64,000 nucleotides of DNA from Undaria pinnatifida (taxonomy: Eukaryota; Sar; Phaeophyceae; Laminariales; Alariaceae), in assembly GCA_012845835.1 (NCBI GenBank), contig JABAKD010000029.1, positions 10,480,338 to 10,544,337 of the forward strand, in the 5' to 3' direction. The position numbers and the translations under genes are program-made. Below are positions 11,290-24,300 of this stretch, piece by piece. Numbering within the stretch: position 1 is the stretch's first letter; every line of letters starts with the position of its first letter. The notes under the pieces were generated by a model. That model was not told the DNA's origin, ran no database searches, and worked only from the letters and a program-made list of their open reading frames with translations.

Positions 11290-11525
11290 AGCATACCCTC
11301 TGGTGACCTACCAAATACGGTAATAAATGCCACCCAGGATGTTTGTTGTGTGTCACACCCCTGAATATACGACACGAGTGATCAATGATTTCAAATCCTA
11401 AAGCAACCACCCGAATTATTGCCGGGGTACGTTGTAAATCACACCCGTGGAGTATACCACACCGCGTGATACGTGGTTTAGAGCCCCAACACGTTATCAC
11501 CGGGGGGCATGGTATGCGGTATTAA
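11290..11525. repeat. About 2.5 units of a roughly 110-bp tandem repeat
   Basis: Successive segments share TCACACCC, GAATATACGACAC/GAGTATACCACAC and a CCCGAATTATTGCCGGGG / CACGTTATCACCGGGG block. Similarity is visible by eye but diverged. No coding content is supported. Confidence 0.55.
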
Positions 11526-14500
11526 TTAACCGCTGCCCTCGACGATTATTGTTTCCGTTTTGCGGTGTTTGGTGGAAGGGCTTTCAGCTTTTGTAAGGGG
11601 GAAAGCGCGTTTTCGGTGGGGCGGATGGAGGGAGGAGGTAAGTGTAGCGGTTGACCTCGAAAAACACCCAACCCGTGAAAAATCACGGGGTGACCCGGTG
11701 GGGCAGGAGATGCAGGGGTCACTCGTGATTTATTATTCGTGGAGGTTGGGAGTAGAGGGAGGGACGAAGGGTCTTGAATGGCGAATAACAATTATAAAAC
11801 AAATGGGGCGGGCGGGGGGGGGAGAATGAAGAGTAACAAGAGGAAGCCAAAATGTTAACGAACGGATTTTTGGAAGGGCGGGGGGGGACGGGGTCGAAAT
11901 TTTATTGTGAGGGGTGGATAGGAGTGGACGGGAATGTGGTGCGGTGGTGGTCAACGGGAGACGATTTCATTTTTCTCGGTGGGGGGCAAGAGGTGTGCAC
12001 TTTGCACGTGTAACATTTTCGTATGCTCTAAAAGACGATTGAAGCTTCGTAAACCTGTTGGCCCTGCCGTGCGCGCTTTGGGTATATTTTTTCTGTCTTT
12101 CTGTCGCAGGACAAAAAGGAAAAAGTAGGCGGCTGCGCCACGTCGGCCGTGGGGGTCAGCCTTTTTTACTGTCGAAAATAGTACTTTTTACAGTTCTAGG
12201 GTGGGGAGCTGCATGATGGCCTCTCTACTGCCGCAGACAGTACGGTGCCCAACTCCGAGTTCGAGTAGGTTTTCGCCGAAACGTGCGCAGATGCAGTAAC
12301 TGTGAAGTCAACAAGGAACAAGGTGAAGACCGGCGCTTTTTTTTTTCCATTTTTTAGTTTTACTTCCACGATCAGCCATCCCCAACAAAGCGATCGTTAA
12401 CGCCCGTGCGTACCTAATAATCGTGCTAAGAACGAATATTATAGGGTGGGATGCTCGTCATTTTTTTTGCTTCAGTAATTATTATATTACTCTGTAATTT
12501 TTTACGTTGTTCGTGTTTTGGGAGGGGGGGCAGGGGGAAGGTATCGTTTCGTTTTCTGTTATTACGACCGCTAGCTGCGGTTTTCGGTTGTAGACGATAT
12601 TCTGACGATTTTTGCGTTTCGAAGTGAAGTACTCAGGCAGTTATTCAGGCAGGTAAATGCTTGCAACCAGGGAGGCAATCAGACAGGTAGACAGACACTT
12701 AGACACGTGCAGACGCATGCAGAGACAGCAGGTAGACAAGAAGGCACAGATGGGGCAAGCCAGGCGTTGAATCGGGAGGAAGAGGGTCTCGAGCTAGTTG
12801 TGGCAGTTACGTGCTGGTTGGCGCTGCTGAAGTTATTGGTCGTGATTGTGATGGTGATGCTGTGCGCCTTTTTACTGGAACGATCTTGGTCATGTGTGGG
12901 GAGAATGGGCTGTTTCCCGGGAATACATAGGCTATTAGTATGGGCTTCGTGCAATGGCAGACAGCTCAATAACGTGTCTAGTCTACTGCTGCCTCCGTAT
13001 GACTGCCCGTCTGTGTGCCAACAGGCACGGCACCTAGTCTACAGTCCTTCCGATCGAATTATTTGTTTCTTGGGCATTACGTTACCAATTATTTCTAGGA
13101 TACCAACGTTTGTATGCAGATACGATAAGTTTAAGGTTGTTATTTTTTGCTCCCGTACGCGGTTGACGACAGATTCCGGTACTTCCGTAGTATGGCATGC
13201 CGGGTATACACTGATTTTATGTAACTTCTACCAGGAATGCCGTGTACAATGTTTGACCTGGTACGTTTTTTTAGTGCTGCAAGTGTTCAATTTTGTATTT
13301 TGAGTATGCTTATTAACCTCTAACCAGGACCTGAGGTGCCGTTGCACGGTATATATGCCGCCGTACATGTGATATTATACCTGGTATGTTCATACCGCTA
13401 TGGTTTGGTTTTGTTCACGTGATTTTTCTATCAAGTTAATGTTTACGCCCGCTGAAGGCAGGGGTAGCTGCTACACAACAGCCGGTAAAGATTGCAACAA
13501 GTGAAGAAAAAATGAAAGGGGGCTGTGATCGTTGCTTTCGAGAGAACCCGAAAGGGTGCTTTTACTTGGCACAAAAGCTGATCATGCGGCCTATCGTTGC
13601 AATAGGGCCGTGGGAGAGAGCCGCAATGAAGTTCCGTTTGCATTGCTACTTTAATACTAACCTTTGTTTTGCCTGCGATCACAGTCATCGTGCTGCATGG
13701 TGTGCGGGCGCGATAGCTTTGACTAAGAACGTGGTTGCCATCTTGAATACACATCATTAGGCCGGCGTCCCCGGTGATCTGGTGTGGCAAACCTCGTACC
13801 TCGTAGCTACGAGCATTCGAAGCGTCAAAAGTTAATTTCGCGAGTTGTAGCCCTCCCCGGGGGATTTTGTTCTTCTCCAAAAGTGGCACGAAGAAAATGA
13901 CCATGGGTGTATGCACAATTTGACGCTAGCAAGTTTTCGAGGGACAAGATATAATTTGTCTGAATCTTTTTCGCGATGAAAATTAAAACGGAGACATGTG
14001 ACGTAGGCGGGGGGCGGGGGGTGCCATCAACCTGTATCATGAGTCATGAAAATGGAAGGAGCCGGAGTAAAAGGGCAACGACAACAGATGCAATCGAAAT
14101 ACTAGACAAACCAATAATAAATCGATCGATGAAAATTTGCGGGGGCAGCCGGGCTAAAATCGATAAAGAAAGATCGACGAGAAAGGTGGAATTCTGGGGG
14201 CTGCATACTATGCGCTATAACAATGGAGGCATGTTGAACCGGGGGGAGAAAAAAGATTTGACACCTACCTTTGTCGAATGCTTACCCAGAAGTTCGTAGA
14301 GGGTATAGAGGGCAAACCCTCCCGATAGTTAGGCTGGGAAATGAAGGTGACCATAAAATGTCAAGTTTATTGGATAATGTGAGAAGATACACACCCATTG
14401 TGTCGCTGGTCACTGTAACTATCTTCGTATATAGGGGGGAGGGTTACCGACCCCCCCTACCCCCCCCGAGAAAACGCATCGATTGAGGCTCGCTGTTGTT

Positions 14501-15260
14501 CCGGTGCTGTCGCTGCTGTTTCTGTTTTCATCGTTGCTGTTGCCGCTTCCGTTGTCATGTGTGCTGTTCGCATTAGTGGGGGTTGAGGGGGGGGGGCGGG
14601 GGGGCGAGAGGAGGGAGGAGGGGAGGGCGTGGGGGGATGGACTAACGACAACTTCCAAACGGTCGCCAGATGGAGTCTTAGAGTGTTTGGGGTGGCTACG
14701 CTCACTTCTCAACCCTCACAAGGTTGTGCTCGTGGTGTGGGAGTTTGCTGGAGGGAGTTTACTGGTGGCGTTGATAGAGAGAGTAGGTCGGGAGAGAGAG
14801 AGTGTTTCAATCTACCTTGCTTGGTGGTGTTTGGAAATCAATGAAAATGTTTCATGTTTGAAAGTTGACGCTTGTGAACAGGAAAAGGCAGAAGGAGACG
14901 GTAGAAACAAGAATATGGAAGAAAACAGGAGTGAAGTGGGTGTGCGCTTGCACGACCACCTCGATCAACTCAGCTCTACGAACTACAATAAAAGTGAAGT
15001 GAATTCTATCAATAAATATTTGACTTCAATACCATGTTCAATATTCGCGACAGAAAAACGTCATTTATTTATTCTACACAACGTGACAGCAGCAGCAGTT
15101 TAAAATTGAAACATGTCACGTCGTGCTCGAATCAATCGCATTTTCTCCGGAAAATCGACTTTTTTCCGTTCGTAATAAAGTAATAGGAACGAACGACCCT
15201 TCCTTTCCAATAACAGCTGTCCAGACATTCCACACTTTATGAATAACTATTAACGGATTA
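11526..15260. other. Stretch without a supported gene
   Basis: Long single frames occur on both strands (for example 12707-13303 + and 14483-15103 +). They have low-complexity or random-looking composition, no recognisable domain and no consistent splice partners. G-runs occur near 12520, 14445-14470 and 14580-14640. I see no RNA gene here. Confidence 0.4.
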
Positions 15261-15261
15261 A

Positions 15262-15666
15262 TTAACATGCCTAATGGTTACCCTCGAATACTGCTAGTAG
15301 TGTCAACTGGTCCTTTTAAGTTCGACTCCCACCACGGGTGTGGTGAGATCTTGAATTTATTTGAAAATACAAGAAGATAAAAAGGAACAACACTGTTGAG
15401 AGCACCAGCAGCGTGCGGGTAGGCACAATCCGACGCAAGCACGTCGACAGGGGAAGAAAATATTGAAGTTTTCTCGCGATAAAAATGGAGGAGGCACGTA
15501 CCGTAGTGGGGAGGGCAGTGGAGGGCTCACTTTTGAAATGTGACCCCGGCTCTGAGCTACTACTGGAGGGAGCGCGAGATATAGAGTATTATTAGTACAG
15601 TACTGTAGTGCGCTGACGATATTAAATCATTGGGTGATGAAAAATAAAAATAAAAAATAAAAAAGT
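15262..15666 (+). mobile_element. SINE-like element with tRNA-type B box and A-rich tail
   Basis: A GTTCGACTCCC sequence near 15322 resembles the RNA polymerase III B box (GGTTCGANTCC). About 150 bp downstream is a body that matches other copies in this window (GCGATAAAAA ... GTGACCCCGGCTCTG, about 15475-15560; compare 29055-29110 and 40840-40910). The copy ends in an (AAAAT)n-like tail at 15641-15666. Head, body and A-rich tail together are the architecture of a tRNA-derived SINE. Boundaries are approximate. Confidence 0.45.
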
Positions 15667-16986
15667 ACCCAGAAACTGACGCGTGCTACGATGAAAATAG
15701 ATACATTACTATACCACTTTTTGGCCAAGGTATTCTGTGAATGACCTAACTCCTTTTAGCCCACGAAAAAAGACACCAGAGAAACAGAAGAAGTGATGCT
15801 AGATTCAGCTTTAAAGACAGTCTGTCATGGTGTGAGCGTGCTGCGCGTATTATGTCGAGCAATTACTTCTTCGATGGGGGGATGCAGCTCGGATAGAATT
15901 TGACCGTTCTCTAATCCGGCACACACTGTTGATGTATTTTTTTTCGTGTGGTCGATGCTGCAATCGCCGTTATTGCCGTTTATTTTTCGTCGTCTCGGTG
16001 CTATCCGTGCGAAGTCTCGAAGGAAGGGGTTAACGCCAATGTTGTCATATTATTACTGTTGTTGTTTCGAAACATGGTTGATTTCGTACACCCATGAATA
16101 GGGCCTACGGGTGTGTTCATCCGGTTGCGCGCTGTCAGTTTGCTCTAAAAACATCATTTTTTTTTCCTGATTAGCTATTTTATGGAGCTCCTCAAGCGAT
16201 CAATACACCCCAGCAAAAAAATCGGTGCACCTCTATTAAACCGTGTAGCATACGCCAATTGTGCCCCGGGGTGGTGTATATAGAGCTTTTAAATGGGGAT
16301 TGCTTTTCACCATGCTGTGCGTTGCCGTAGAAAAGGCCGGGGGCATGCAGGCACCAACCAAGAAATATAATCCCATGTTCTCGATGCAAACCACTGCTAA
16401 ACCTCGTCGCACCGGCAACTAACGGTAAGCTAGAAGAAATAAAAAGTAGAGCAGCTGGCGTTCCAGGCACTCCCGTGAAGATACGCATATAAGACCTACC
16501 CGTTCTCTTATTGGCACTAATTAATATAAATAGTAGGATTTCATGGCGCTCGTAGAGGAGAGGAGAAGAGCCTCGTTGGCATGGTGCGCGTCGGCAAGGG
16601 CTTGCCATGGGAGTTGCCCTTGCTCACCGAGAAAGAACGACGTTCAAGCTACTTTGACAGCATCGGGGCTCTAGGACTAGCCAAGCAAGAGTCCTACTAA
16701 TATCAGCAGAGGTTACGAAAAGTCGACAGAGAAACGCTAAAAGATAGAAGGAACATAATTCACACCAGTTGCAGTTGTGCATTACCATAGGCGTTGGAGA
16801 TTATGATAAGTTGAGCGTTTGGTCGGAAGAGACCAACGGGAGGTATGTGGTGTGTGGCGTGCCTCTTCTCATGGCCCACGGTGCTCGTTACGTTGTGTCA
16901 ACAAGTGCTATCAATAAGGGTTGGCCAGCGGTTTTCCTGCTCGTCACCATCCGTTCGCGGAAAAAAACGGTTTTGACAGTGGCCAT

Positions 16987-17257
16987 GACGCGTGCTACGA
17001 TAGAGGCGCACAACTTTTTCTCGGAGGTTTCCTCGAATTTGGGAGCTTAAGACCTCTCCCAAAAACTGATTTTTTGGAGAAAAATAAAACTGCTACGAGT
17101 ATGATACCGGATGAAAAATCCCATGGCCTACGAGGCATACAACACGAGAACCATGAAAATAAAATGGACGAAATTTCGACGATGCTTGGGTTAAGGAGCC
17201 CCGTCACTCAGAAAACATTTTCGCCAAAAAAAGGTATACCTCTGGCGTAGCACGCGT
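16987..17257. mobile_element. MITE-like element with terminal inverted repeats
   Basis: The left end (GACGCGTGCTACGATAGAGG) and the reverse complement of the right end (ACGCGTGCTACGCCAGAGG) match over about 19 bases. The interior has no open frame. The same ends occur at 25.03-25.27 kb and, reversed, at about 42.07 kb, so this is a family. A GCCAT on both sides could be a short target duplication, but the terminal bases overlap it. It looks non-autonomous, mobilised in trans if at all. Confidence 0.55.
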
Positions 17258-18254
17258 GCCATCAAAAAGGGAAACGCACAGGCAGGAAGGGCGATTCGGT
17301 CCAGCCTCCCTCGTCGCGCTTGTGGCAACGGGATTAATTCTTATTAGATGTACGGTTGATCCTTTGGCCCGAATATTCGAATGTTGACTACAATAACATT
17401 ATGGCGTGCATGCCGCCGACCCCCCGACGATAGCCCTGCGCAGTACCCCTAAACAAAGTGCTGTGCCCATAATACTGTACATCGAACAGCGGAAATCCGT
17501 GGCCAACTTTGGCTATGAATGTGCACCTCCAGCACACCGATGAATATCACCTCTTGTGACATGAACCGAGGTTTTGCTATAATACAGGGAGGCTTGCTTC
17601 AAGCTTAACCGTGTGAAAATCCCATTCCACAATTAATATAATGCAAAAGACGAACACTGCACAAAACTGCGGGGGAACCACTGCATGTACAAGTTCCACA
17701 GTGACACGTAACACACAAGGCATCACGCCATACATTGCTAGCAGTAGCTCTGTTCCTCGTAAAATATACCAGATACCTAACACAGATAGTGATGTAAATC
17801 GCGACACGCAAATGGCGGTCCGAACAAAACGAACGGCTGGTCGCTGAGCTAACAACATATTGGTTTCCCTCAATCGTCCCCTCGGTCGATGCCAACCAGT
17901 AGGCCCCCATCTCCCCCGCTCGAACCCTAAATTGGATTATAGCGGGTGTTGGTTGAACCCCTCCACACCCATGCATACCTACTCGAGTACTAAATGTACT
18001 GTAATGATACCCGATTTCCTGCAAGCTCGCATGAAAACAGTGCGTCGACTCAAGCCCGAGAGGGCCCACCACAAAGTAGCATGAAGGCACCGCCACAAGC
18101 TCTTGTGACAGCGGCTACGATCCGACATGCTACTAACAGTATACATCCACCGAACGGTCAGAGAGGCTTGTAACCTCACAGGCAAGCCCGCCTGAAATCG
18201 TCATCGTCGGAGTCGTGTTCGTTCTCAATACAACAGCACACGCCACTGCCCCCG
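17258..18254. other. 3' flank of the kinase gene; no gene supported
   Basis: Overlapping short frames are open on both strands, but none has recognisable content. The kinase stop codon is at 18255-18257 on the - strand, so the 3' untranslated region and polyadenylation site should lie in the upper part of this interval. I see no unambiguous poly(A) signal. Confidence 0.35.
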
Positions 18255-18380
18255 TTACGCCTCCACCGCCGTCTCATTCTTGGCCTCCTCGGCGAATAGG
18301 TCCATAACAGACTGAAAGGAGGCTATGCTAGGCCGTTCTGCGGGATCCTTCGACAACAACCACGGGAGATAGTCCGAAAC
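18255..18380 (-). CDS. Kinase exon 11 (final helix, stop)
   Basis: 42 codons including TAA. VSDYLPWLLSKDPAERPS is the kinase subdomain XI signature, with the invariant Arg that pairs with the APE-type Glu. It ends FAEEAKNETAVEA. Acceptor GCGCCAG, phase 0. The intron before it is about 2.1 kb and contains a small tandem repeat. Confidence 0.8.
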   Translation of the reverse strand, partial: VSDYLPWLLSKDPAERPSIASFQSVMDLFAEEAKNETAVEA

Positions 18381-21300
18381 CTGGCGCACGCAACATAGCA
18401 GCGAGGGGGGACGGTTGGAGAGGGGGGTCGGTAAGAGAGGATGGAGGTTCTACCCGACACAGGTGGGCGGAAAATCGAGGAGCCTGTCTACTTGGCCCGA
18501 AACAAACGTAAATATTGCTGGGGTGTATGCACAGTCGTACAGCATGATAACCCGCGCTACCGTCAATGAAACCGACGGAGCATGTCCTAGAACAGGCTTT
18601 CCTCGTTGTCGATATTATTTTTTGGGATAATTTCCCGCAGGATTAAGCTATCACTAGATTGTGTTTTGTTTAAACGGGAAACGGCAAGTACGGTACTTCA
18701 CGGGATTGGATTGAGCCCTCACAGTATGGAACCGGTTGGACCGGACATGACAGGTACGGTAACACACGGGACGGGATTGGGCCAATACGGGATTGCACGG
18801 GTTTTGCTTGGACGGGACACAGCGAGTACGGCATTTGGCGGGCACATGTGATACGGGCGGCGTGTTTCCTACTTTATGGAAGGCGGCATGCCACTAAAAC
18901 AGTAAGTAGAAATAAAGGGTACATTGTGTATTATAGAAGACTACTGTAGGGCCATCTGCAAGTACCACGTATACGATTATCTGTTTCCGAAAATAAGGGT
19001 GACAAGACAAACTTCGAACCCAAAACTCCCGATCTTCGAGTTGAACACCTTTGCTTGCTGTGCTTCTGGGTCACACTCTCAACTCCAGCCCGAAAAAAAA
19101 CTTTACCGGTAGAACATCGCGCGGGGATCGTGAGCCACTGTACGAGAGGTTCGTACAATATTTGGGGAAATCAATCTTTAGGCGAGTTTGTACCAAATGC
19201 GTCCGAGAAAACCACGGGAATTTCAACGGTGAACTGGAACGGAATACAGGCTGGTTCAATTACAAAACCCAAATTACCTCCCCCACGAATGCCGCTCGCA
19301 ATATCTAGTCAAAGAGTGAATACTTGGAATCATAATGACTCCCATGACCGGCGAAAGAGGGTGACATGGCCAGTGCTTTTTTTACGGCCTCGGGCTGTCT
19401 TTACGAGCGAAACTCGTATCGACCAATGACAGGCCTTCAATTTTGTCGATAATGTTCAGGCTTTTTCCAAACGGGGGCGCAAAACAAAAAAAAAACGCGC
19501 ACCATTTTGCACGATTCGGTTGGACGTAATCCAAGGCATGTTTGTAGAAATTAACGAGAAAAAAATCGAAGATCTGACCTGCCTGTGTTCACTCAAAATC
19601 TACCGAAAAAATTGCATCGTACACTAAAACCAGTCGTTTGAAGGAAATAGCATATCTTGTTCACTTTCACGCACAAAAGCCCAAATATACACGCCGTTTT
19701 TGAGCGATGGATTTGGCACAGGTGTTTTATACGACCATCCCGAGGGCTGACCTTCGGCGTTTTTTTTTTGTTCGCCGAAAATATTTGGGCTAAGATGGTC
19801 CACCATTTACGATTTGTCTTAACTGACGAAAAATCAGGGAAAAATAAATAAATAAAACGGGCGAGGTCTTCGCAAGGGCACATAAAAGACGTGTGCAAAC
19901 TTTCACCGTCTGAATCGAAAAAACGGCGTGGACATTCGCCGGGGAATAATCTTGGGGTTTTTAACGTGAACCAGCCTGTATCAGTAGTTTACACGGTACG
20001 GAATCGGGATACTCAACGTTTTCCCTAGTGGTTTGGTCGGAAATGGGATACAAATATTCTTAAACGGGCCTCTTACCCAATATCCCGCGATATCCCGCGG
20101 TAAATGGACAACGGTAAATCATTCCGGAATCATCCCTGGTATTGAACAGGCCTGGGCCATGAACATGTGTACGTGCTCTACTTGTGGGATAACTTCTGAA
20201 ACTTCTGACAACAATGAGGTGGCAGCAGGAGGAGCGCCGTTGATTCGTTGATCCCTTGCTACCAGGTAGGTAACAAACACCACTCTGGTTCCAGCCAGCT
20301 AAACAAATAAATACCACCAGTTCATCTCTGGGAGATGAGTGGTAATAGCGGGACTTGCGGTGCAAGCACTCGCCCTACCGTTTGGGAGAAGAAAAAACAC
20401 CAACACTCGACATCCCGCAAAACTCTGCGGATTCATATTTGAAGCGATAAGAGGAGGGGGGAGGCGCAAAGTAGTCCACAACAAGCGCATGCCAAAAACT
20501 CTCACCGCCTCTCTGCCCTTGGTGCCCAAGTCCTCGGATAGGCTCTCCTTATTCAACAGCTTGGTGTAAGATCCATCTTCCAGCACCCTGGCCGTCACCT
20601 GCCACTGAAAAACAATTAAAAAAAAAAGTTCAAAACGCACGGAAGCATAATCGGGTGAGTGAGTTGGCCGAAATCACACGCGGGAGTCCAGATACCAACC
20701 AAGCACGAAGGGAGAGGGGGCCTTCACACACTACTTCCAAGTATGTGAAAGTGGGACTGCGCACCTCATAGCGGAGCAGCCTGTCCGCGACCTGAAAGGG
20801 AGCCGTTGTGTACCCCAAAAAGACCATATACTTGCGCTCCCTTTCTGTGTAGAGGTCCTGCGTTGGATCGAACGGAGGAGCGAACAAAGCGTCAACGTTT
20901 GGTCGTTACTTCTCCCGAAAGACGAAACGCCGATACGTCTGGGCTACAAGCAGAACCGAAGCATTCTGGTAGAGATAACCGAGAACGACGTTTCCAACGA
21001 GTTGTTCCTGACGGCGCCCCACCAAATATGGAGCTCGCGCCATGTCGACGAGGACTGCTTTGGCACAGGAACAGCGGAAAAACAAGCCTCAACGGTTGAC
21101 AGCCAAAAACATCCATGCACTTCCGAGTTGAAAACGACAAAATCCGGCGTCCATATATGCCGAAAACGACTACCATGCTATCTGCAGCACGGCAAGCTCA
21201 GCGTCCGAACTGCGCAAGTACGGCGCTGCACATCGTACTGCCCACGGCAGAGGTACCGTCTCACCGCCACAGATGCTGGGAGACCGCGGTTTGGCCCCCT

Positions 21301-24300
21301 TGACTGAGTGTTCCTCTACAACTAAACTTATTAATAGCATGATCAAAACAACACCAAAAACACCAGTCTCCAACTCGTGCACTATTGCATCCGTGCTCAC
21401 CGGGTGGGCGAACATGTTCGGTCGCTTCTTGTTGGACACGGCACAGAAGTCCCAGGTCATTGCCGCGAGAGAAAATACGTCCTGGCTAGCACTGACAGCT
21501 ACCGGTCCCTGCATGCACTCCAGCGGCATGTACCCCACCGTGCCCGTCATCTGGGGTCGGATGCCTCCCAGGTCTGGTCAGAAAGGGACGAGGTATAGAC
21601 AATGTTGAAGGAGAATCGCGGAACGCAAGTGCAGGCCAACGCGAAATTATGGACATCGGTCCAGGGCTTTTTACACCTACTGCAGAGCAGTCAGCACAAG
21701 CACAAGCCAAACAACACGGGACGACTCTACTGGTCCCTGTCGCTGGGGTTGCAACAGCCTCCGCCGTGTGACGGCTGTACCTACCCAGACCGCAATGCGA
21801 AACACGGTCGGACCCGACCATGTTTGGTTGCGCCTTGTCCGCACCACCCATTAAAAGTTAGCGTGACAAAATCTTGATCAGAGCGAGCAGCGTGTGAGAT
21901 AACGTGGCAGCATGGTCTCGCGTGCGAACGATATGTGTCGCTACAGACTGGCGGTGCAGAGCTTGGCACTTGGGCATTGGTAAAATTACAATCCCATCCC
22001 AAAACCGAACCGTATCTACTTGAAAGTATAGCAGTAGGCTCTTACCCCGCGCGGTTCCAAAGTCGGCCAGTCGCGGCACGAGATCGCCTCGTTCGCCGCG
22101 AAACATCAACACGTTCTCGGGCTTGATATCCCCGTGCACGAGGCCATGGTTGTGAATGTGCTCTGCCCCGCACCCGATCTGCTGCATAAATCTGCAAGCG
22201 TTGCAGAGTGAGGGACAGTACCACGTCACGCAAACTCTATGCACACGTTGCGCAATGCATGATATACGCCGTAGAGCATATGCAAATCCTGCAAAATCAT
22301 CAACTCCCACAGGGACCCCGCGAATACAAGCAACAACAATCAACGCGCCTCTCGTGCATACTGTATCCGGTGAGCGTCACCTGGGGACAGCCTCGGTTAC
22401 AGCAGGTTGGTACAACAAACGTATGGGAGCATTGCACGGGGATACAAACGGAGCCCACTCTCAACGCCGATGCGTTAGAGGTATATACTGTAGCTGTAGC
22501 AAAACCCCCCAATCCAGATGAGCCAAAAACAACTATGTTACAAAACAACACGTATTGCATTACAGTCACAGCGCCAACTTGCCTAAACAGCTCCGGCTTG
22601 GTCCATATTCCCTCTGTCAACACCGAACCAAAGTCGCATTCAGCAATGGGTAGAAGGATGGGCTTGCTGATCTGGCTGTCATTCACCGCCAACGCGCTGA
22701 TGACGTTGGGGTGGGGCACCCCGCTAAGGCTGTTCAAACGACACAGGTGGCGGTGCGGCGTAGGAGTGGGAGGCCAGAAACGCGGCGTGGTCAGAGTTTC
22801 AGGCCGGACGATTGGAACGGTTCGGAAAGGCAGAAAACATCCGTATTTGATCCAGTCTTGTGTGCCAAACCTATAAACAGCGGTAGGACGACGCAAATCC
22901 GGTACAAATGACCTTTTAGTACCCATTTCAGGCGGCCTATAATCCAACGTTTCGATAAGCGGCACGTGCGCTTCTCCACCGTGCTAAGATACACACAGAA
23001 TTACGACCCCAAGGTACTGAGCAGCTCAATACGGCAGGTGGAGCATTTCATTACCCCCGTCTGCCACCATCGTTACCATCCCAATACCGGCGCTACACTT
23101 ACCGTGCCAGCACCGAGATCTCCGCCATCGCGTTGTCAATGGCTCTCTGCTCCCTGCCCTGGAAGCATTAGGGCATAGTACAACGGGTGCATGGAACAAA
23201 CGCGAGTGTCGGCGCGTTGTGCTTCGCGCCGAACCGAATTTTCACACACAACATAAAAGACAACCTACGGCTCTGCGGCAATTCCTTGAGGCACCTTTAG
23301 AAGCGCCATGTTGGGGTATCAAAATCGGAACGATATCGTCGTACCAACGGTGCCCTTTTCCCGCGCCACCGCAACACTACGTGCCCTACGAAGGGTGACT
23401 GCAACGCATTTCCCTCGGTGGCTTCTCTCTTTCTCTCTTATTAGCTCGAACGTGTCAAGATCAGTCTCACCTCGCGGACCTCTTTGAGAGCAAATTTCCC
23501 AGGCACTATCGCCGAGCACACTGCCGATACTGTGCCGGACGCACCCTCGCCTAGCGGGCCGACGACTTTGAGCTGGCACAGGTCCTCGAGGGCGTTCTGG
23601 GCCACGGCCACCTTGCAGGCACCGTCGATCGCGCCACCTTCCTTGATCTTGGCAAGGTTGCGCAAAAAAAGAGCCCTCAAGTCACCGGGCCTCCGTTCAC
23701 ACGTGGTCGGAACCAACACCTTCGCCTCCTGCTCAGTCTGTTCCCGCCGCCGCCTTGACTCGCCCTCGACAGCGCCCGCCCCAACCACCACTCCAACACC
23801 CTCCACCACCACCTCGCCGTCTGCCCTGCGGGCGATCCTCGCTTCCAATTCTTCAATCAGCCCCACTGCATAGCACGTCACGATGCTCTCCACCGGCTGC
23901 GGCGGGAACTCGACGTCGCAGGATGTCGACAATGTGGCGGTTGTCCTATCGGCGGTGACTTCCACGCGGCCAGCTTCCTGATCCAACTCCATCTCCGAAG
24001 TTGTCGTGGCTTCGACGATGCTGCTCCCTGCGGGCGATACAAGCTCGAGGATGTTCGACGGACATGTAGTAGAGCCTTCGCCGCTCTCAGCACGAGCATC
24101 GACAACACCTTCAGCATGCTCTGTGCAGCTCGCTACAGCAGCCGCGATGATTTCAGCGCGCGTGCTGGTTGCAGGTTCTGGAAGCTGAAGCGAGATGGAC
24201 TCGTTACTGATAGTTGGCGTAGAAGTTTCACCAACTTTCTCCTTCACACCAACCGCAGAGCTCTCCACAATCCCCTCTCCCTGCAATCAACGAGACACGA

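Noticed and set aside
12707-13303. 198-codon + strand frame with hydrophobic stretches
   Set aside because: No domain, no consistent splice partner, and the start lies in a CAGACA-rich simple sequence. It looks like chance.
14483-15103. 206-codon + strand frame with a signal-peptide-like start
   Set aside because: It crosses a G-run, and its hydrophobic start comes from CTG/TTG-rich simple sequence. No recognisable content follows.
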